Shown here piece by piece: positions 43,722 through 52,359 of a stretch of DNA of 64,000 bases. Origin of the DNA: AWTP1-18 sp036504515 (GTDB lineage: Bacteria; Pseudomonadota; Gammaproteobacteria; Burkholderiales; Rhodocyclaceae); NCBI GenBank assembly GCA_036504515.1, contig DASXVA010000001.1:806001-870000 (forward strand). The letters are read 5' to 3'. A program made the position numbers and the translations under genes. The notes below the pieces were generated by a model. The model ran no database searches. It was not told the DNA's origin and was given only the letters and a program-made list of their open reading frames with translations. How positions within the stretch are numbered: position 1 is the first letter of the stretch; every line of letters begins with the position of its first letter.

Positions 43722-44744
43722 ATGAGCTACCAAGTCACCCTCCAGCCCAGCGGTCACACCTTTTCCGCCGATCCCGAACAAACCCTGCTGGCCGCTGCCG
43801 ATGCCGCCGGTTTTACCTTGCCCTATGGCTGCCGTAATGGTGCTTGCAGCGTGTGCAAGGTGCTGGTGCTCGAAGGCCAGGTGGACCACGGCGAATCCCA
43901 GGAATGGGGGCTGCCCGCCGCCCAGCGTGCAGAAGGCAAGGCCTTGCTCTGCTGCGCCAAGGCCCGCTCCGATCTGGTGTTAGAAACCAAGGAAGTGACA
44001 GTCAAACGCGACATTCCGGTCAAGACTCTGCCCTGTCGTGTGCACCGCATGGAAAAGCTGGCACCGGACATCATTGCCCTCTGGCTCAAGCTGCCGGCCA
44101 ACGAGCGCTTGCAGTTCATTGCCGGGCAATACATTGAATTCATCCTCAAGGATGGCGGCCGCCGTGCCTTCTCCCTGGCCAATGCTCCCCATGACGACGA
44201 AACGCTGGAGGTCCATATCCGCCTGGTACCCGGCGGCCAGTTCACCGGCCACGTTTTCGACGGCATGAAGGAAAAGGACATCCTGCGTTTCGAGGGTCCG
44301 CTTGGTACTTTCTACTTACGGGAAGAATCCACCAAACCCATGATCCTGTTGGGGGGGGGTACCGGCTTTGCCCCCATCAAGTCCCTGGTGGAACACATCA
44401 TTCACAGCAAGATCGAGCGGCCGGTACATATCTACTGGGGGGCCAAGGACAAGGCCGGTCTCTATCTGCCGGACTTGCCCCAACAGTGGGCTGCCGAGCA
44501 CGCCCTGATTACGTTTGTCCCAGTCCTTTCCGATGCCACCGCTGCCGATCAGTGGTCAGGCCGTACCGGCTTGGTGCACAAAGCCGTACTGGAAGACTTT
44601 GCCGATCTGTCCGGATTCCAGGTGTATGCCTGCGGCGCGCCGGTCATGATCGACGCCGCTCAGAAAGACTTTGCCGCGGCAGGCTTACCGGAAGAGGAAT
44701 TCTTCGCGGACTCTTTCACCTTCGCACCGCCCAAAAGCCAGTGA
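43722..44744 (+). CDS. Ferredoxin/flavodoxin-type reductase (CDP-6-deoxy-delta-3,4-glucoseen reductase-like)
   Basis: This 340-aa protein has a plant-type [2Fe-2S] domain at the N terminus (YGCRNGACSVCK at residues 35-46 and the fourth ligand in LLCCAKA), then an FAD domain with RAFSLANAP (about 145) and an NAD domain with GGGTGFAPIKSL (about 213). It passes electrons between NAD(P)H and a partner oxygenase or oxidase. The annotation name comes from the family, and no deoxysugar genes lie here, so the partner is unknown. The ATG at 43722 is chosen over a TTG 5 codons upstream. Confidence 0.88.
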   Translation: MSYQVTLQPSGHTFSADPEQTLLAAADAAGFTLPYGCRNGACSVCKVLVLEGQVDHGESQEWGLPAAQRAEGKALLCCAKARSDLVLETKEVTVKRDIPVKTLPCRVHRMEKLAPDIIALWLKLPANERLQFIAGQYIEFILKDGGRRAFSLANAPHDDETLEVHIRLVPGGQFTGHVFDGMKEKDILRFEGPLGTFYLREESTKPMILLGGGTGFAPIKSLVEHIIHSKIERPVHIYWGAKDKAGLYLPDLPQQWAAEHALITFVPVLSDATAADQWSGRTGLVHKAVLEDFADLSGFQVYACGAPVMIDAAQKDFAAAGLPEEEFFADSFTFAPPKSQ

Positions 44745-44944
44745 CCACTTCCGGTAAGGCCAAAAGCAAAAAACAGTGCGTCAATTGCACCTGTGCCACT
44801 ACGGGGTTTTGTCCCCGGGGCGTCGGGGTGAACATCGCTAAAGATGCAGCGGAGGACACCGCGGAAAAACCGGTTCGGCCCAATCAAACGTTGCGTGAAC
44901 AACTACAGAAACTGCCTGGAAACCGGAAGCGCTTGCGCTACTAG
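44741..44944 (+). CDS. Small lysine- and cysteine-rich protein
   Basis: This 67-aa frame starts with GTG overlapping the stop of the reductase gene (GTGA), which suggests translational coupling. The N terminus is basic (TTSGKAKSKKQ), then CVNCTCATTGFCPRG gives C-x2-C-x-C-x5-C, a likely metal or cluster site, and a charged C terminus follows. No family is recognised. Coupling to an iron-sulfur flavoprotein makes a role in electron transfer or cluster handling possible, but this is inference. Confidence 0.45.
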   Translation: MTTSGKAKSKKQCVNCTCATTGFCPRGVGVNIAKDAAEDTAEKPVRPNQTLREQLQKLPGNRKRLRY

Positions 44945-44972
44945 AAGACCCGGCGCTGTTTCGTGCCGGGGA

Positions 44973-45371
44973 CTACTCCGGCTTTTCCCCGTTGCCGAGG
45001 ATCAAACTCTTTAGGCCGACATAGGGTTTCTCGGCGAAATCCTGGGCAGTTGTCGCTGTAGACGGCGGCGTCAGTTTGACCAGTTCTGCCGTGAGTTTTT
45101 CGTTCTTCTCCAACTGCGTGGCGAGCTGCTGTTCCAACTCAGCCACGCGGTGACCAAGACGTGTTGTTCGCCATTGACCGCGGATGACGGCAGGAGAAGA
45201 CAACAGGCCAGTGATCAGCGCGCCAATACCAAGGGTCAATAACAACACCAAGGCCAAGGAACCCTCGAAACTCCAGAGGGCAAGGGTGACCGTGACCGGT
45301 GCATTGTTCTGTAAGGCGAACAGGACTGCACCAATGGCGAAAGCAATGCCGAGGATCAAGGTAAGTTGCAT
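44973..45371 (-). CDS. LapA/DUF1049 family inner-membrane protein
   Basis: This 132-aa protein starts with two membrane helices (residues 3-20 and 40-62; ILGIAFAIGAVLFALQNNAPVTVTLALWSFEGSLALVLLL). A cytoplasmic coiled coil follows (HRVAELEQQLATQLEKNEKLTAEL). LapA (YciS) works with LapB to regulate lipopolysaccharide synthesis through FtsH and LpxC in E. coli. No lapB follows here and the neighbours are transport genes, so the link to LPS is inferred from the family only. Confidence 0.78.
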   Translation of the reverse strand: MQLTLILGIAFAIGAVLFALQNNAPVTVTLALWSFEGSLALVLLLTLGIGALITGLLSSPAVIRGQWRTTRLGHRVAELEQQLATQLEKNEKLTAELVKLTPPSTATTAQDFAEKPYVGLKSLILGNGEKPE

Positions 45372-45483
45372 GGGGGTACTCCTTTGGGGTGGGGCTCCCG
45401 AATGGGATGGAAGCCACCTTCAGCGTTTGGCGTAAACGCAATGCTGATTTGAGCTTACGCCCTTTGCCCTGTCGGCCTCGCTG

Positions 45484-46194
45484 TTATTCGCCCAGATAGG
45501 CCGCTCGTACCCGTGGGTCTGCTGCCAGATTGGCTGCCGTGTCGGCCAGGGTAATCAGGCCGCTTTCCATGACATAGCCGCGCTGGCAGGTTTCCAGGGC
45601 CAGCCGGGCATTCTGTTCCACCAGCAAAATGCTGACGCCCTTGGCGGCAATGGCGCGGATCAGTTCAAACACCTTGTGCACCATGATCGGGGCGAGGCCC
45701 ATGGAAGGTTCGTCTAGTAAAAGCAAACGGGGGCGACTCATGAGGGCGCGGCCAATGGCCAGCATCTGTTGTTCGCCGCCGGAAAGGGTGCCTGCCAGTT
45801 GCTGTTGCCGTTCCCTGAGGCGGGGCAGCAGACCGTAGATTTCTTCCATGTCCGCGACGACTTCCTGATCCCGGCGTAGATAGGCTCCCATGGCCAGGTT
45901 CTCGGCCACCGTCATGCGGGCAAAGACGCCTCGCCCCTCGGGCACCAGGGCCAAGCCCTTGCCCACCAAGGTGTGACTTTCATCGTGATCAATGCGCTGG
46001 TCGGCGTAGTGGATCTCGCCCTTGCTCGGCAGCATGCGCACCAGTGACTTGAGGGTGCTGGTCTTACCGGCGCCGTTGGTACCGATCAGGCAGACCATTT
46101 CGCCTTCTTCAACGGCGAAGGAAACGCCCTTCACGGCGGCAATGCCACCGTAGTGCACTTCAAGATTGAGCACATTGAGCAGGGCCTTAGTCAT
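45484..46194 (-). CDS. livF: Branched-chain amino acid ABC transporter ATPase LivF
   Basis: This 236-aa ATPase has Walker A GTNGAGKTS (about residue 37), signature LSGGEQQMLAIGRAL, Walker B LLLLDEPSMGL and the H-loop of the LivF type (QRGYVMESGLI...). It energises import of leucine, isoleucine and valine or related compounds with LivG, LivH, LivM and LivK. I take the ATG giving MTKALLNVLNLEV. The frame is open 8 codons upstream inside livG. It overlaps livG by 8 bp. No terminator with a T tract follows, only a weak 7-bp inverted repeat at 45429-45461. Confidence 0.93.
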   Translation of the reverse strand: MTKALLNVLNLEVHYGGIAAVKGVSFAVEEGEMVCLIGTNGAGKTSTLKSLVRMLPSKGEIHYADQRIDHDESHTLVGKGLALVPEGRGVFARMTVAENLAMGAYLRRDQEVVADMEEIYGLLPRLRERQQQLAGTLSGGEQQMLAIGRALMSRPRLLLLDEPSMGLAPIMVHKVFELIRAIAAKGVSILLVEQNARLALETCQRGYVMESGLITLADTAANLAADPRVRAAYLGE

Positions 46195-46954
46195 GGCTAG
46201 CCCCCAGATAGGCTTCAATCACCTTGGGATTTTTCTGCACGACTTCGGGAATATCTTCGGCGATTTTTTCGCCGTAATCGAGGACGGCCAGTCGGTCGCA
46301 AAGGCCCATCACCAGTTTTACGTCGTGCTCGATCAGCAGCACGGTGAGACCGTCATTGCGGAGGCCTTCGATCAGCTTGCGTAGCTCGGCGGTTTCGGTC
46401 GCGTTCATGCCGGCGGCAGGCTCATCCAGGGCCAGCAGCTTCGGTTCCGTCGCCAAGGCTCGGGCGATTTCAAGACGGCGCTGATCACCATAGCTCAGGT
46501 TGCGGGCCAGGTCGTTGGCTCGATGGGCGATGCCCACGTAATGCAGCAATTCTTCCGCGCGGCGCTGAATGGCCGCCTCCTCGTGGCGGTTGCGGCGGGT
46601 TCGTAGCACGGCTCCGAGGATGCCACTGCGGGTGCGCACATGGCGACCCACCATGACGTTTTCCAAGGCCGTCATGTTGGCGAAGAGACGGATATTCTGG
46701 AAGGTCCGAGCCACGCCGGCTTCTGCCACGGCGGCGGGGTTGCCCAGTTTCAGGGGCTTGCCGTTGAACAGGACTTCGCCGCCATCCCGGCTGTAGAGGC
46801 CGGTGAGCACATTGAAGAAAGTGGTCTTGCCCGCACCGTTGGGGCCGATCAAGCCGTAGATTTCGCCGCTGTTGATGGTGAGGGAAACATCCTTCAAGGC
46901 TTGTACGCCGCCGAAGTGTTTGCCGATGTTGCGGGCTTCGAGCAGGAGACTCAT
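46187..46954 (-). CDS. livG: Branched-chain amino acid ABC transporter ATPase LivG
   Basis: This 255-aa partner ATPase of LivF has Walker A GPNGAGKTT, signature LSYGDQRRLEIARALA, Walker B LLALDEPAAGMN and the long LivG insert ETAELRKLIEGLR. It is the fourth gene of the operon and overlaps livM by 4 bp (ATGA) and livF by 8 bp, which indicates tight translational coupling. Confidence 0.94.
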   Translation of the reverse strand: MSLLLEARNIGKHFGGVQALKDVSLTINSGEIYGLIGPNGAGKTTFFNVLTGLYSRDGGEVLFNGKPLKLGNPAAVAEAGVARTFQNIRLFANMTALENVMVGRHVRTRSGILGAVLRTRRNRHEEAAIQRRAEELLHYVGIAHRANDLARNLSYGDQRRLEIARALATEPKLLALDEPAAGMNATETAELRKLIEGLRNDGLTVLLIEHDVKLVMGLCDRLAVLDYGEKIAEDIPEVVQKNPKVIEAYLGASHD

Positions 46955-48075
46955 GCCGTTTCTCCGGCAGCGTCACCCATCTCGCGGCTGCGGCGCTTTT
47001 CGGGCCAGAGGCCAGCGGGTCGGTAGAGCATAACCACCACCAGTGTCAGGCCGAAGAGCAGCATGCGCAGGGTTTCCGGGTCGATCAGTACTTTGCCGAA
47101 AATCAGTTGCTGTACCGGCGTCGCGGCGTAACGGAAGACTTCAGGCAGGATGGTGAGCAGCAGACTGCCGAGAATCACGCCGGGAATATGGCCCATGCCG
47201 CCCAGTACGACCATGGCCAGGATCATGATGGAATCGATTAGCTGGAAGCTTTCCGGACTAACGAACTGCTGGAAGCCGGCGAACAGACCACCGGCGACAC
47301 CGCCGAAACTGGCACCCATGGCGAAGGCCATCAGCTTGACGTTACGGGTGTTGATGCCGCAGGCCTTGGCGGCAATCTCGTCCTCACGGATGGCTACCCA
47401 AGCCCGGCCGATGCGGGAGTCTTCCAGGCGGATGGATACCACGATGATCAGCAGCACCAGGGCTAGGAATAGGTAATAGTAGAGATGGAGCGAAGGCACC
47501 GTCAGCCCGAAGATGTGCTGAGTCCGATCCAGATCGACAGCGCCCACGTGGATGCCGTCGATCTGGGTGATGCCCTGGGCGCCGTTGGTAATGTTTACCG
47601 GCGAGTACAAGTTGTTCATGAAGATGCGGATGATCTCGCCGAAGCCTAGCGTGACGATGGCCAGGTAGTCGCCGCGTAGACGCAGGGTTGGTGCGCCCAG
47701 CAGGATGCCGAAAAGACCAGCCAATAGGGCGCCTGCGGGTAGCAGCCACCAGATTGCACCATGCAGCCCGGCGGGGAACAGGGCCGCAATGGCGGAGAAG
47801 TGTTCGGTCAGGTGCGGGCTGGAGTAAAGGGCGTAGAGATAAGCACCAAGCGCGTAAAAGGCCACGTAACCCAGATCTAGTAAACCCGCATAGCCGACGA
47901 CGATGTTGAGGCCGAGGGAGAGCAGTACATAGAGCAGGGCGAAGTCCAGTACCCGTACCCAGGCCGGACCGGCCGCCGCACCGACAATAAAAGGTAGCAC
48001 CGCCAGACTGGCCGCTACGAGGGTAATGCCCCACCAGGGCCTCTCGGAAATGAGTCTGTGTAAGTTCTCTGACAT
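46951..48075 (-). CDS. livM: Branched-chain amino acid ABC transporter permease LivM
   Basis: This 374-aa permease has about nine hydrophobic segments, the family LRGDYLAIVTLGFGEIIRI (about residues 132-150), and the EAA-type loop AWVAIREDEIAAKACGINTRNVKLMAFAMGASFGGVAGG. It forms the channel with LivH. It follows livH after a 98-bp gap that carries palindromes, the only gap inside the operon, and overlaps livG by 4 bp. Confidence 0.94.
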   Translation of the reverse strand: MSENLHRLISERPWWGITLVAASLAVLPFIVGAAAGPAWVRVLDFALLYVLLSLGLNIVVGYAGLLDLGYVAFYALGAYLYALYSSPHLTEHFSAIAALFPAGLHGAIWWLLPAGALLAGLFGILLGAPTLRLRGDYLAIVTLGFGEIIRIFMNNLYSPVNITNGAQGITQIDGIHVGAVDLDRTQHIFGLTVPSLHLYYYLFLALVLLIIVVSIRLEDSRIGRAWVAIREDEIAAKACGINTRNVKLMAFAMGASFGGVAGGLFAGFQQFVSPESFQLIDSIMILAMVVLGGMGHIPGVILGSLLLTILPEVFRYAATPVQQLIFGKVLIDPETLRMLLFGLTLVVVMLYRPAGLWPEKRRSREMGDAAGETA

Positions 48076-48084
48076 TACTTATTT

Positions 48085-48129
48085 GCGCCGAAGGCGCGCA
48101 ACTTCGTTGCCCCCGCCTGTGGGGCGGGG
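48085..48129. repeat. Palindromic gap between livH and livM
   Basis: Two GC palindromes lie here: GCGCC-GAA-GGCGC (about 48085-48097) and CCCCGCC-TGTGG-GGCGGGG (48111-48129). There is no T tract. They may limit or stabilise the transcript inside the liv operon. Confidence 0.45.
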
Positions 48130-48173
48130 CAGGGGGTGGGTCATACTGACCTCGAACGGAACGAATGCGACGT

Positions 48174-49097
48174 TCATGCGCGTTCCGCTACCCGTTCTCC
48201 GAGCAAGCCCGAAGGTCGGAAGATCAGCACCACGATTAACACAAGGAAGGAGAACACGTCCCGATAGTTGGAACCCAAAACGCCGCCCGTCACGTAACCT
48301 GAATAGCCCGAACACAGAGCTTCGATCAATCCCAGCAACAGGCCGCCCACCATGGCGCCGCCCAGGTTGCCGATGCCTCCCAGTACCGCAGCGGTGAAGG
48401 CTTTCAGGCCGAGCATGAAGCCCATCTGGTAATGGGCGACAGAGTAGTTGATGCTGACCAGCACTCCCGCCATGGCACCGAGGGCGGAGCCGATAACGAA
48501 AGTCATGGTGATCACGTGATTGACGTTGACGCCCATCAGCCGGGCTACGGCGGGGTTTTCTGCCGTGGCCCGCATGGCGCGACCGAGGCGGGTGTGGTGC
48601 ACCAGCCAGAGCAGGGCTGCCATCATCACTGCTGAGAACAAAACGATGGTGATCTGGGCCGGGCTGATGCGGGCACCGGCAATATCAATGGCCGCCGTCG
48701 GCAGTAGCTCGGGATAGGGGTGGTAGCCGCGGCCCCAGATCAGCACCACCAGGTATTGCAAAACGATGGAAACACCGATGGCGGTGATCAGAGGGGCAAG
48801 CCGGGGCGCATTGCGCAGGGGGCGGTAGGCAATCCGTTCAATGCCGGCGCCCAGGGCCATGCAGGCGGGAATGGAAACACCGAGGGCAATCAATAATTGA
48901 ACGGTGAGGGGTAAGCCGGTGCCGGCCAGCAACTTGATGACCGCCAGGGTCACCATGGCACCCACCATCACCACTTCGCCATGGGCGAAATTGATCAGGC
49001 CAAGAATGCCGTAAACCATGGTGTAGCCGAGGGCGACCAGGGCGTACACGGCGCCGAGCACAATGCCGTTGATGAGCTGTTGCAGCAGGGTTTCCAT
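48174..49097 (-). CDS. livH: Branched-chain amino acid ABC transporter permease LivH
   Basis: This 307-aa permease has about eight membrane segments, with the LivH start METLLQQLINGIVLGAVYALVALGYTMVYG, NFAHGEVVMVGA, and the EAA loop TRLGRAMRATAENPAVARLMGVNV. It pairs with LivM. I chose the ATG at 49097. The frame is open 64 codons upstream but runs into the 3' end of livK. It lies 73 bp after livK. Confidence 0.94.
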   Translation of the reverse strand: METLLQQLINGIVLGAVYALVALGYTMVYGILGLINFAHGEVVMVGAMVTLAVIKLLAGTGLPLTVQLLIALGVSIPACMALGAGIERIAYRPLRNAPRLAPLITAIGVSIVLQYLVVLIWGRGYHPYPELLPTAAIDIAGARISPAQITIVLFSAVMMAALLWLVHHTRLGRAMRATAENPAVARLMGVNVNHVITMTFVIGSALGAMAGVLVSINYSVAHYQMGFMLGLKAFTAAVLGGIGNLGGAMVGGLLLGLIEALCSGYSGYVTGGVLGSNYRDVFSFLVLIVVLIFRPSGLLGERVAERA

Positions 49098-49170
49098 GGG
49101 TCGCGATATTAACGGAGCAGATACAGAAACAGCGCTTGAATAAGCGCCGTTTTCCGGGGTGAGGACGGCC

Positions 49171-50349
49171 TTACTTGCCGGCTGCTGCTGGGGCAACAGC
49201 ACCGGTAATGGTTTCCACCGGTACCCATTTGCCACCCTTGACCACGTTGATGGTGATGGGGCCGTTCTTGAGGTCGCCCTTGTCGTCAAAGGCGATGGGG
49301 CCGGTGACGCCGTTGAACTGAACTTTTTTCAGTTCGGCCAGCACCTTGGCGGGTTCGGTGGAACCGGCCTTTTTCATGGCTTCGACCAGTACAAACACAG
49401 CGTCGTAACCCATGGGGGCAAACAACTCCACCTCAACGCCGAAGCGTTTCTTGAACTTGTCGAGGAAGGCATTGCCGCCGGGCATCTTGTCTTTGGGCAA
49501 GCCCGGGATGGACGCCACGGTACCTTCCGCTGCATCGCCGGCCAGGGCTACCAAGTTAGGCGTCTGAATACCGTCACCGCCCATCAGTTTGGCGGTGATG
49601 CCGAGGGCCTTGATCTGCTTGAGCATGGGGCCGCCTTGGGTATCGATGCCGCCAAAGAAGATCAAATCAGGGGATTTGCTTTTGATGTTGGTGAGGATAG
49701 CGGCGAAGTCTGTGTCCTTGTCGGTGGTGTGTTCGACAGCAACCACTTCAACGCCCCCAGCCTTGACGGTACGCTCGAAGGCCGAAGCCAGGCCTTGGCC
49801 GTAGGAGGTGCTGTCATCAATCACTGCGACCTTTTTTACTTTCAATGTGTTCAGCGCATAGGTGGCGCCAGCAGGCCCTTGCTGGTCGTCATTGGCAACG
49901 ACACGGAAGGTGGTGGCGTAGCCCTGCTGGGTGTAGCGGGGATTGGTCGATCCCGGGGAAATCTGGGGAATGCCGGCATCGGCATAAACCTTGGAGGCAG
50001 GAATGGAGCTACCCGAGTTGAAGTGACCCACCACGGCGACAACTTTTGAGTCCACCAGTTTCTGGGCCACGGTGGTGGCTTTGGCCGGATTGGCTTCGTC
50101 GTCTTCCGCGAGCAGTTCTAGCTTGAGCTTTTTGCCGCCGATTTCAAGACCTTGGGCATTGATTTCTTCGACGCCGAGCAGAGTACCGTTCTTGATGTCC
50201 TGACCGATGTGGGACTGGGGACCGGTCAGCGGGGAAGCCATACCGATCTTGACCGTATCGCCGCCGCTGGCATCTTCCTGTTTGCCGCAACCGGTGATGA
50301 TCAGGGCAAGGGCTGCGGTGAAAAGGAGGACGGAAGAACGTTGTTTCAT
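49171..50349 (-). CDS. livK: Branched-chain amino acid ABC transporter substrate-binding lipoprotein LivK
   Basis: This 392-aa type I periplasmic binding protein has a lipoprotein signal ending in LIITGC (Cys21), followed by VKIGMASPLTGPQSHIGQD, VVGHFNSGSSIPASKVYADAGIPQISPGSTNP (amino-acid binding), and the second lobe VAVIDDSTSYGQGLA. A lipid anchor is unusual for LivK of Gram-negatives, which is normally free in the periplasm. Its GGAG is 7 nt before the ATG. It is the first gene of the liv operon livK-H-M-G-F. Confidence 0.92.
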   Translation of the reverse strand: MKQRSSVLLFTAALALIITGCGKQEDASGGDTVKIGMASPLTGPQSHIGQDIKNGTLLGVEEINAQGLEIGGKKLKLELLAEDDEANPAKATTVAQKLVDSKVVAVVGHFNSGSSIPASKVYADAGIPQISPGSTNPRYTQQGYATTFRVVANDDQQGPAGATYALNTLKVKKVAVIDDSTSYGQGLASAFERTVKAGGVEVVAVEHTTDKDTDFAAILTNIKSKSPDLIFFGGIDTQGGPMLKQIKALGITAKLMGGDGIQTPNLVALAGDAAEGTVASIPGLPKDKMPGGNAFLDKFKKRFGVEVELFAPMGYDAVFVLVEAMKKAGSTEPAKVLAELKKVQFNGVTGPIAFDDKGDLKNGPITINVVKGGKWVPVETITGAVAPAAAGK

Positions 50350-50424
50350 GAAGGGGCTCCGAAAAGTGGGCAACCGCGGGATTCTTGCGGCGCAGGCGCC
50401 GCTTGTCAATGCAAATCAGGAACG

Positions 50425-50450
50425 AAAAAAAACCGCTCCGGAGAGCGGTT
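50425..50450 (-). terminator. Terminator after the cytochrome c gene
   Basis: On the minus strand AACCGCTC-TCCG-GAGCGGTT is followed directly by eight T, 18 nt past the cytochrome stop. It separates the cytochrome gene from the liv operon. Confidence 0.9.
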
Positions 50451-50467
50451 TCCTGCGCAATGAAGGA

Positions 50468-50785
50468 TTACTTTAGGGAGAGAACCCAGGTAACCAGCTT
50501 CTTGGCATCAGCTTCGGTCAGGCCAGAAGCCTTGTTGGCGGGCATGGGAACAGTGCCCCAGGAGCCGGAACCACCTTCAAGAACCTTCTTCACCAGCTTG
50601 TCGGTGTCCTTGGCGGTGTACTTCTTGGCAACGTCTTTGTAAGCGGGGCCGACAACTTTGGCGCCCACTTGGTGACAGGCCATGCAGCCCTTGGAGGTGG
50701 CCAGGGCAGTTTCGTCGGCAGCTTGAGCAACGCCTGCGAACAGACCGGCAACAGCGAACAGGGAAATCAGGGAAATCTTCTTCAT
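50468..50785 (-). CDS. Small periplasmic monohaem cytochrome c (class I)
   Basis: This 105-aa protein has a Sec signal (cleaved after AQA, about residue 22), the haem site CMACH (residues 34-38), and the axial methionine in GTVPMPANK (about 82). This is the size and layout of cytochrome c551/c5-type electron carriers that shuttle between bc1 and oxidases or reductases. It is monocistronic, with its own terminator. The partner is not known from context. Confidence 0.92.
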   Translation of the reverse strand: MKKISLISLFAVAGLFAGVAQAADETALATSKGCMACHQVGAKVVGPAYKDVAKKYTAKDTDKLVKKVLEGGSGSWGTVPMPANKASGLTEADAKKLVTWVLSLK

Positions 50786-51130
50786 GACTGGCTCCAGAAT
50801 GTGGATGAAAAAAGCTTGAACAGTTTATAAGGTTTTTGCAGGATTGCACATCCTCGCTCCGCTGCGGCATCCCGCAGTGCAACAAGCCTCGCCAGCGTAA
50901 GCAAGTAGTTAACGCCACGCTAGGGCTGGACGTTGACCGCTTGAGGAAATTGCCCTGACCGGCTTGGGCTTGGAACACTCAGTCTCGGGTTTTCCGTCTC
51001 TATGTTGTTCCTGTCACGGTGACCGGTAAGGACGTCCAGAAAAGGGCCGAGAGAAGCTCCGCAGTTCCGTTGTCATGCTTTACCATGTGATGGGACGTTA
51101 ACAAATAAAAATGAAAACAGGAGGATCGTT
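50786..51130. other. Intergenic region between the cytochrome and stress-protein genes
   Basis: This 345-bp divergent gap must hold promoters for both genes. Visible features are a small CTGCGG/CCGCAG hairpin (50862-50877) and an odd palindrome GTCAC-G-GTGAC (51013-51023). I found no complete sigma70 promoter, no FNR box TTGAT-N4-ATCAA, and no convincing coding frame. Confidence 0.5.
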
Positions 51131-51946
51131 ATGTCGATCAAGAACATCATGGTTCATTTGGATCAGGGCGCACGCACCCCGGTCCGGCTCAAGCTGGCCG
51201 TTGATCTGGCCCGCAAGCACCAAGCGCGGTTAGTCGGCGTTTTTGGCCAGCGAGGGCAAGCCCAGCAGGTCGGTCTGGTTTCGGCGTGGCCCAGTGCTGA
51301 ATACGCAGCGGCTTCAGCAGCAAGCAAGGCCCTGTTCGAGCAGGTGGCCGGTGACCTGGCCAGTCATGAGTGGCGTGATATCAATCGCGGCAGCGATACC
51401 GAAGTGATCCGTCTGCTGGTGGACAACGCCCGTCATTTCGACTTGGCGATTCTCGGCCAGCATGAAGAAAGCGCCACCCATTTGCCCAAGGATTTGGTGG
51501 AGATGATGGTGCTCGATAGCGGCCGGCCGGTATTGGTGGTGCCCTACGTTGGCGTGTTTGAGAATGTGTTCTCCCATCCCCTGCTTGCCTGGAACGATGC
51601 TCGCGAAGCAGCCCGAGCCGTTAACGATGCCTTACCTCTGATCGATGCTGCCCGGGAAACCGTGGTGGTACGTGTCGCCTGGGAAAACAAGGACACGAAA
51701 GAAGACAAGGCCGTCCTCCTCAGCCATCTCAAAGCCCATGACATTGCCGCCCGATTTGAAGTGGTCACACCCGAAAACGACAGGGTGCAACTCATGGATG
51801 CGCTGCTAAACGCCGTCAGCGACCAAGGCGCTACTTTGCTGGTGATGGGGGCCAAGGGAAACGGTACGAATCCCTTCAAAGGGCAAGGCTCAGGTACCCG
51901 CTATGTGTTGGAGCACATGACCGTGCCGGTTTTGCTGTCCCACTGA
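51131..51946 (+). CDS. Tandem universal stress protein
   Basis: This 271-aa protein has two UspA-like domains. The first (residues 1-140) starts IKNIMVHLDQGARTPVRLKLAVDLA. The second (145-271) ends LVMGAKGNGTNPFKGQGSGTRYVLEHMTVPVLLSH, with the ATP-binding Gly-rich pattern G-x2-G-x9-G(S/T). UspA proteins support survival under starvation or oxidative stress by an unclear mechanism. The start has AGGAGG upstream. It is flanked by GTCACGGT-containing palindromes (51013-51023 and 51952-51983). Confidence 0.93.
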   Translation: MSIKNIMVHLDQGARTPVRLKLAVDLARKHQARLVGVFGQRGQAQQVGLVSAWPSAEYAAASAASKALFEQVAGDLASHEWRDINRGSDTEVIRLLVDNARHFDLAILGQHEESATHLPKDLVEMMVLDSGRPVLVVPYVGVFENVFSHPLLAWNDAREAARAVNDALPLIDAARETVVVRVAWENKDTKEDKAVLLSHLKAHDIAARFEVVTPENDRVQLMDALLNAVSDQGATLLVMGAKGNGTNPFKGQGSGTRYVLEHMTVPVLLSH

Positions 51947-51951
51947 TCTGT

Positions 51952-51983
51952 ACCGTGACCAGTACAAAGTTGCTGGTCACGGT
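51952..51983. terminator. Hairpin between the stress-protein and Xre genes
   Basis: ACCGTGACCAG and CTGGTCACGGT pair over 11 bp around a 10-nt loop. There is no strong T run, so it is either a weak bidirectional terminator of these convergent genes or a binding site. Confidence 0.5.
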
Positions 51984-51990
51984 TCGTTGG

Positions 51991-52359
51991 TTATAGGGGC
52001 ACCTTCTTTTTTTCTTTCGACCCGACCTTCCAGTGTTGGGCGTAGTTGATAGCAAAAGCATAAATGAACTCCCGTTCCCTTTCCGGGAGTCCATCCAGTA
52101 CCGCCATCAGGGCGTGATCACTTTCCCTTCCATCCGATAGGAATGCCACCAAAGGCGAGTTCAGTGTCGTCGCTATTTCTTCCAGGCGTTCCAAAGATGG
52201 AAGCTGAACACCGGTTTCGATGCGGGAAATCGTCTCGACTTCTACCCCGATAATTTCTGCAAGTTGCGCTTGGGTCATGCCAGTTCGGTTTCTTGCTGAC
52301 TTGATATTTTGACCAATACGCATCCCTAGGCCATTGTGGTTTTTCTTTTTTCTTGGCAT
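51991..52359 (-). CDS. Xre family transcriptional regulator
   Basis: This 122-aa protein has one helix-turn-helix (IGQNIKSARNRTGMTQAQLAEIIGVEVETISRIETG, about residues 15-50) preceded by a basic arm (MPRKKKNHNG). A helical C-terminal segment follows (LDGLPEREREFIYAFAINYAQHW) and a basic tail KVGSKEKKKVPL. It may control the neighbouring stress protein or itself, but no binding site can be named. It is convergent with the universal stress gene and divergent from the GGDEF-EAL gene, with 235 bp between. Confidence 0.88.
   Translation of the reverse strand: MPRKKKNHNGLGMRIGQNIKSARNRTGMTQAQLAEIIGVEVETISRIETGVQLPSLERLEEIATTLNSPLVAFLSDGRESDHALMAVLDGLPEREREFIYAFAINYAQHWKVGSKEKKKVPL

Noticed and set aside
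43722..44744. Deoxysugar pathway enzyme
   Set aside because: The family name suggests this, but no sugar-nucleotide genes are near. It was kept only as a general ferredoxin-type reductase.
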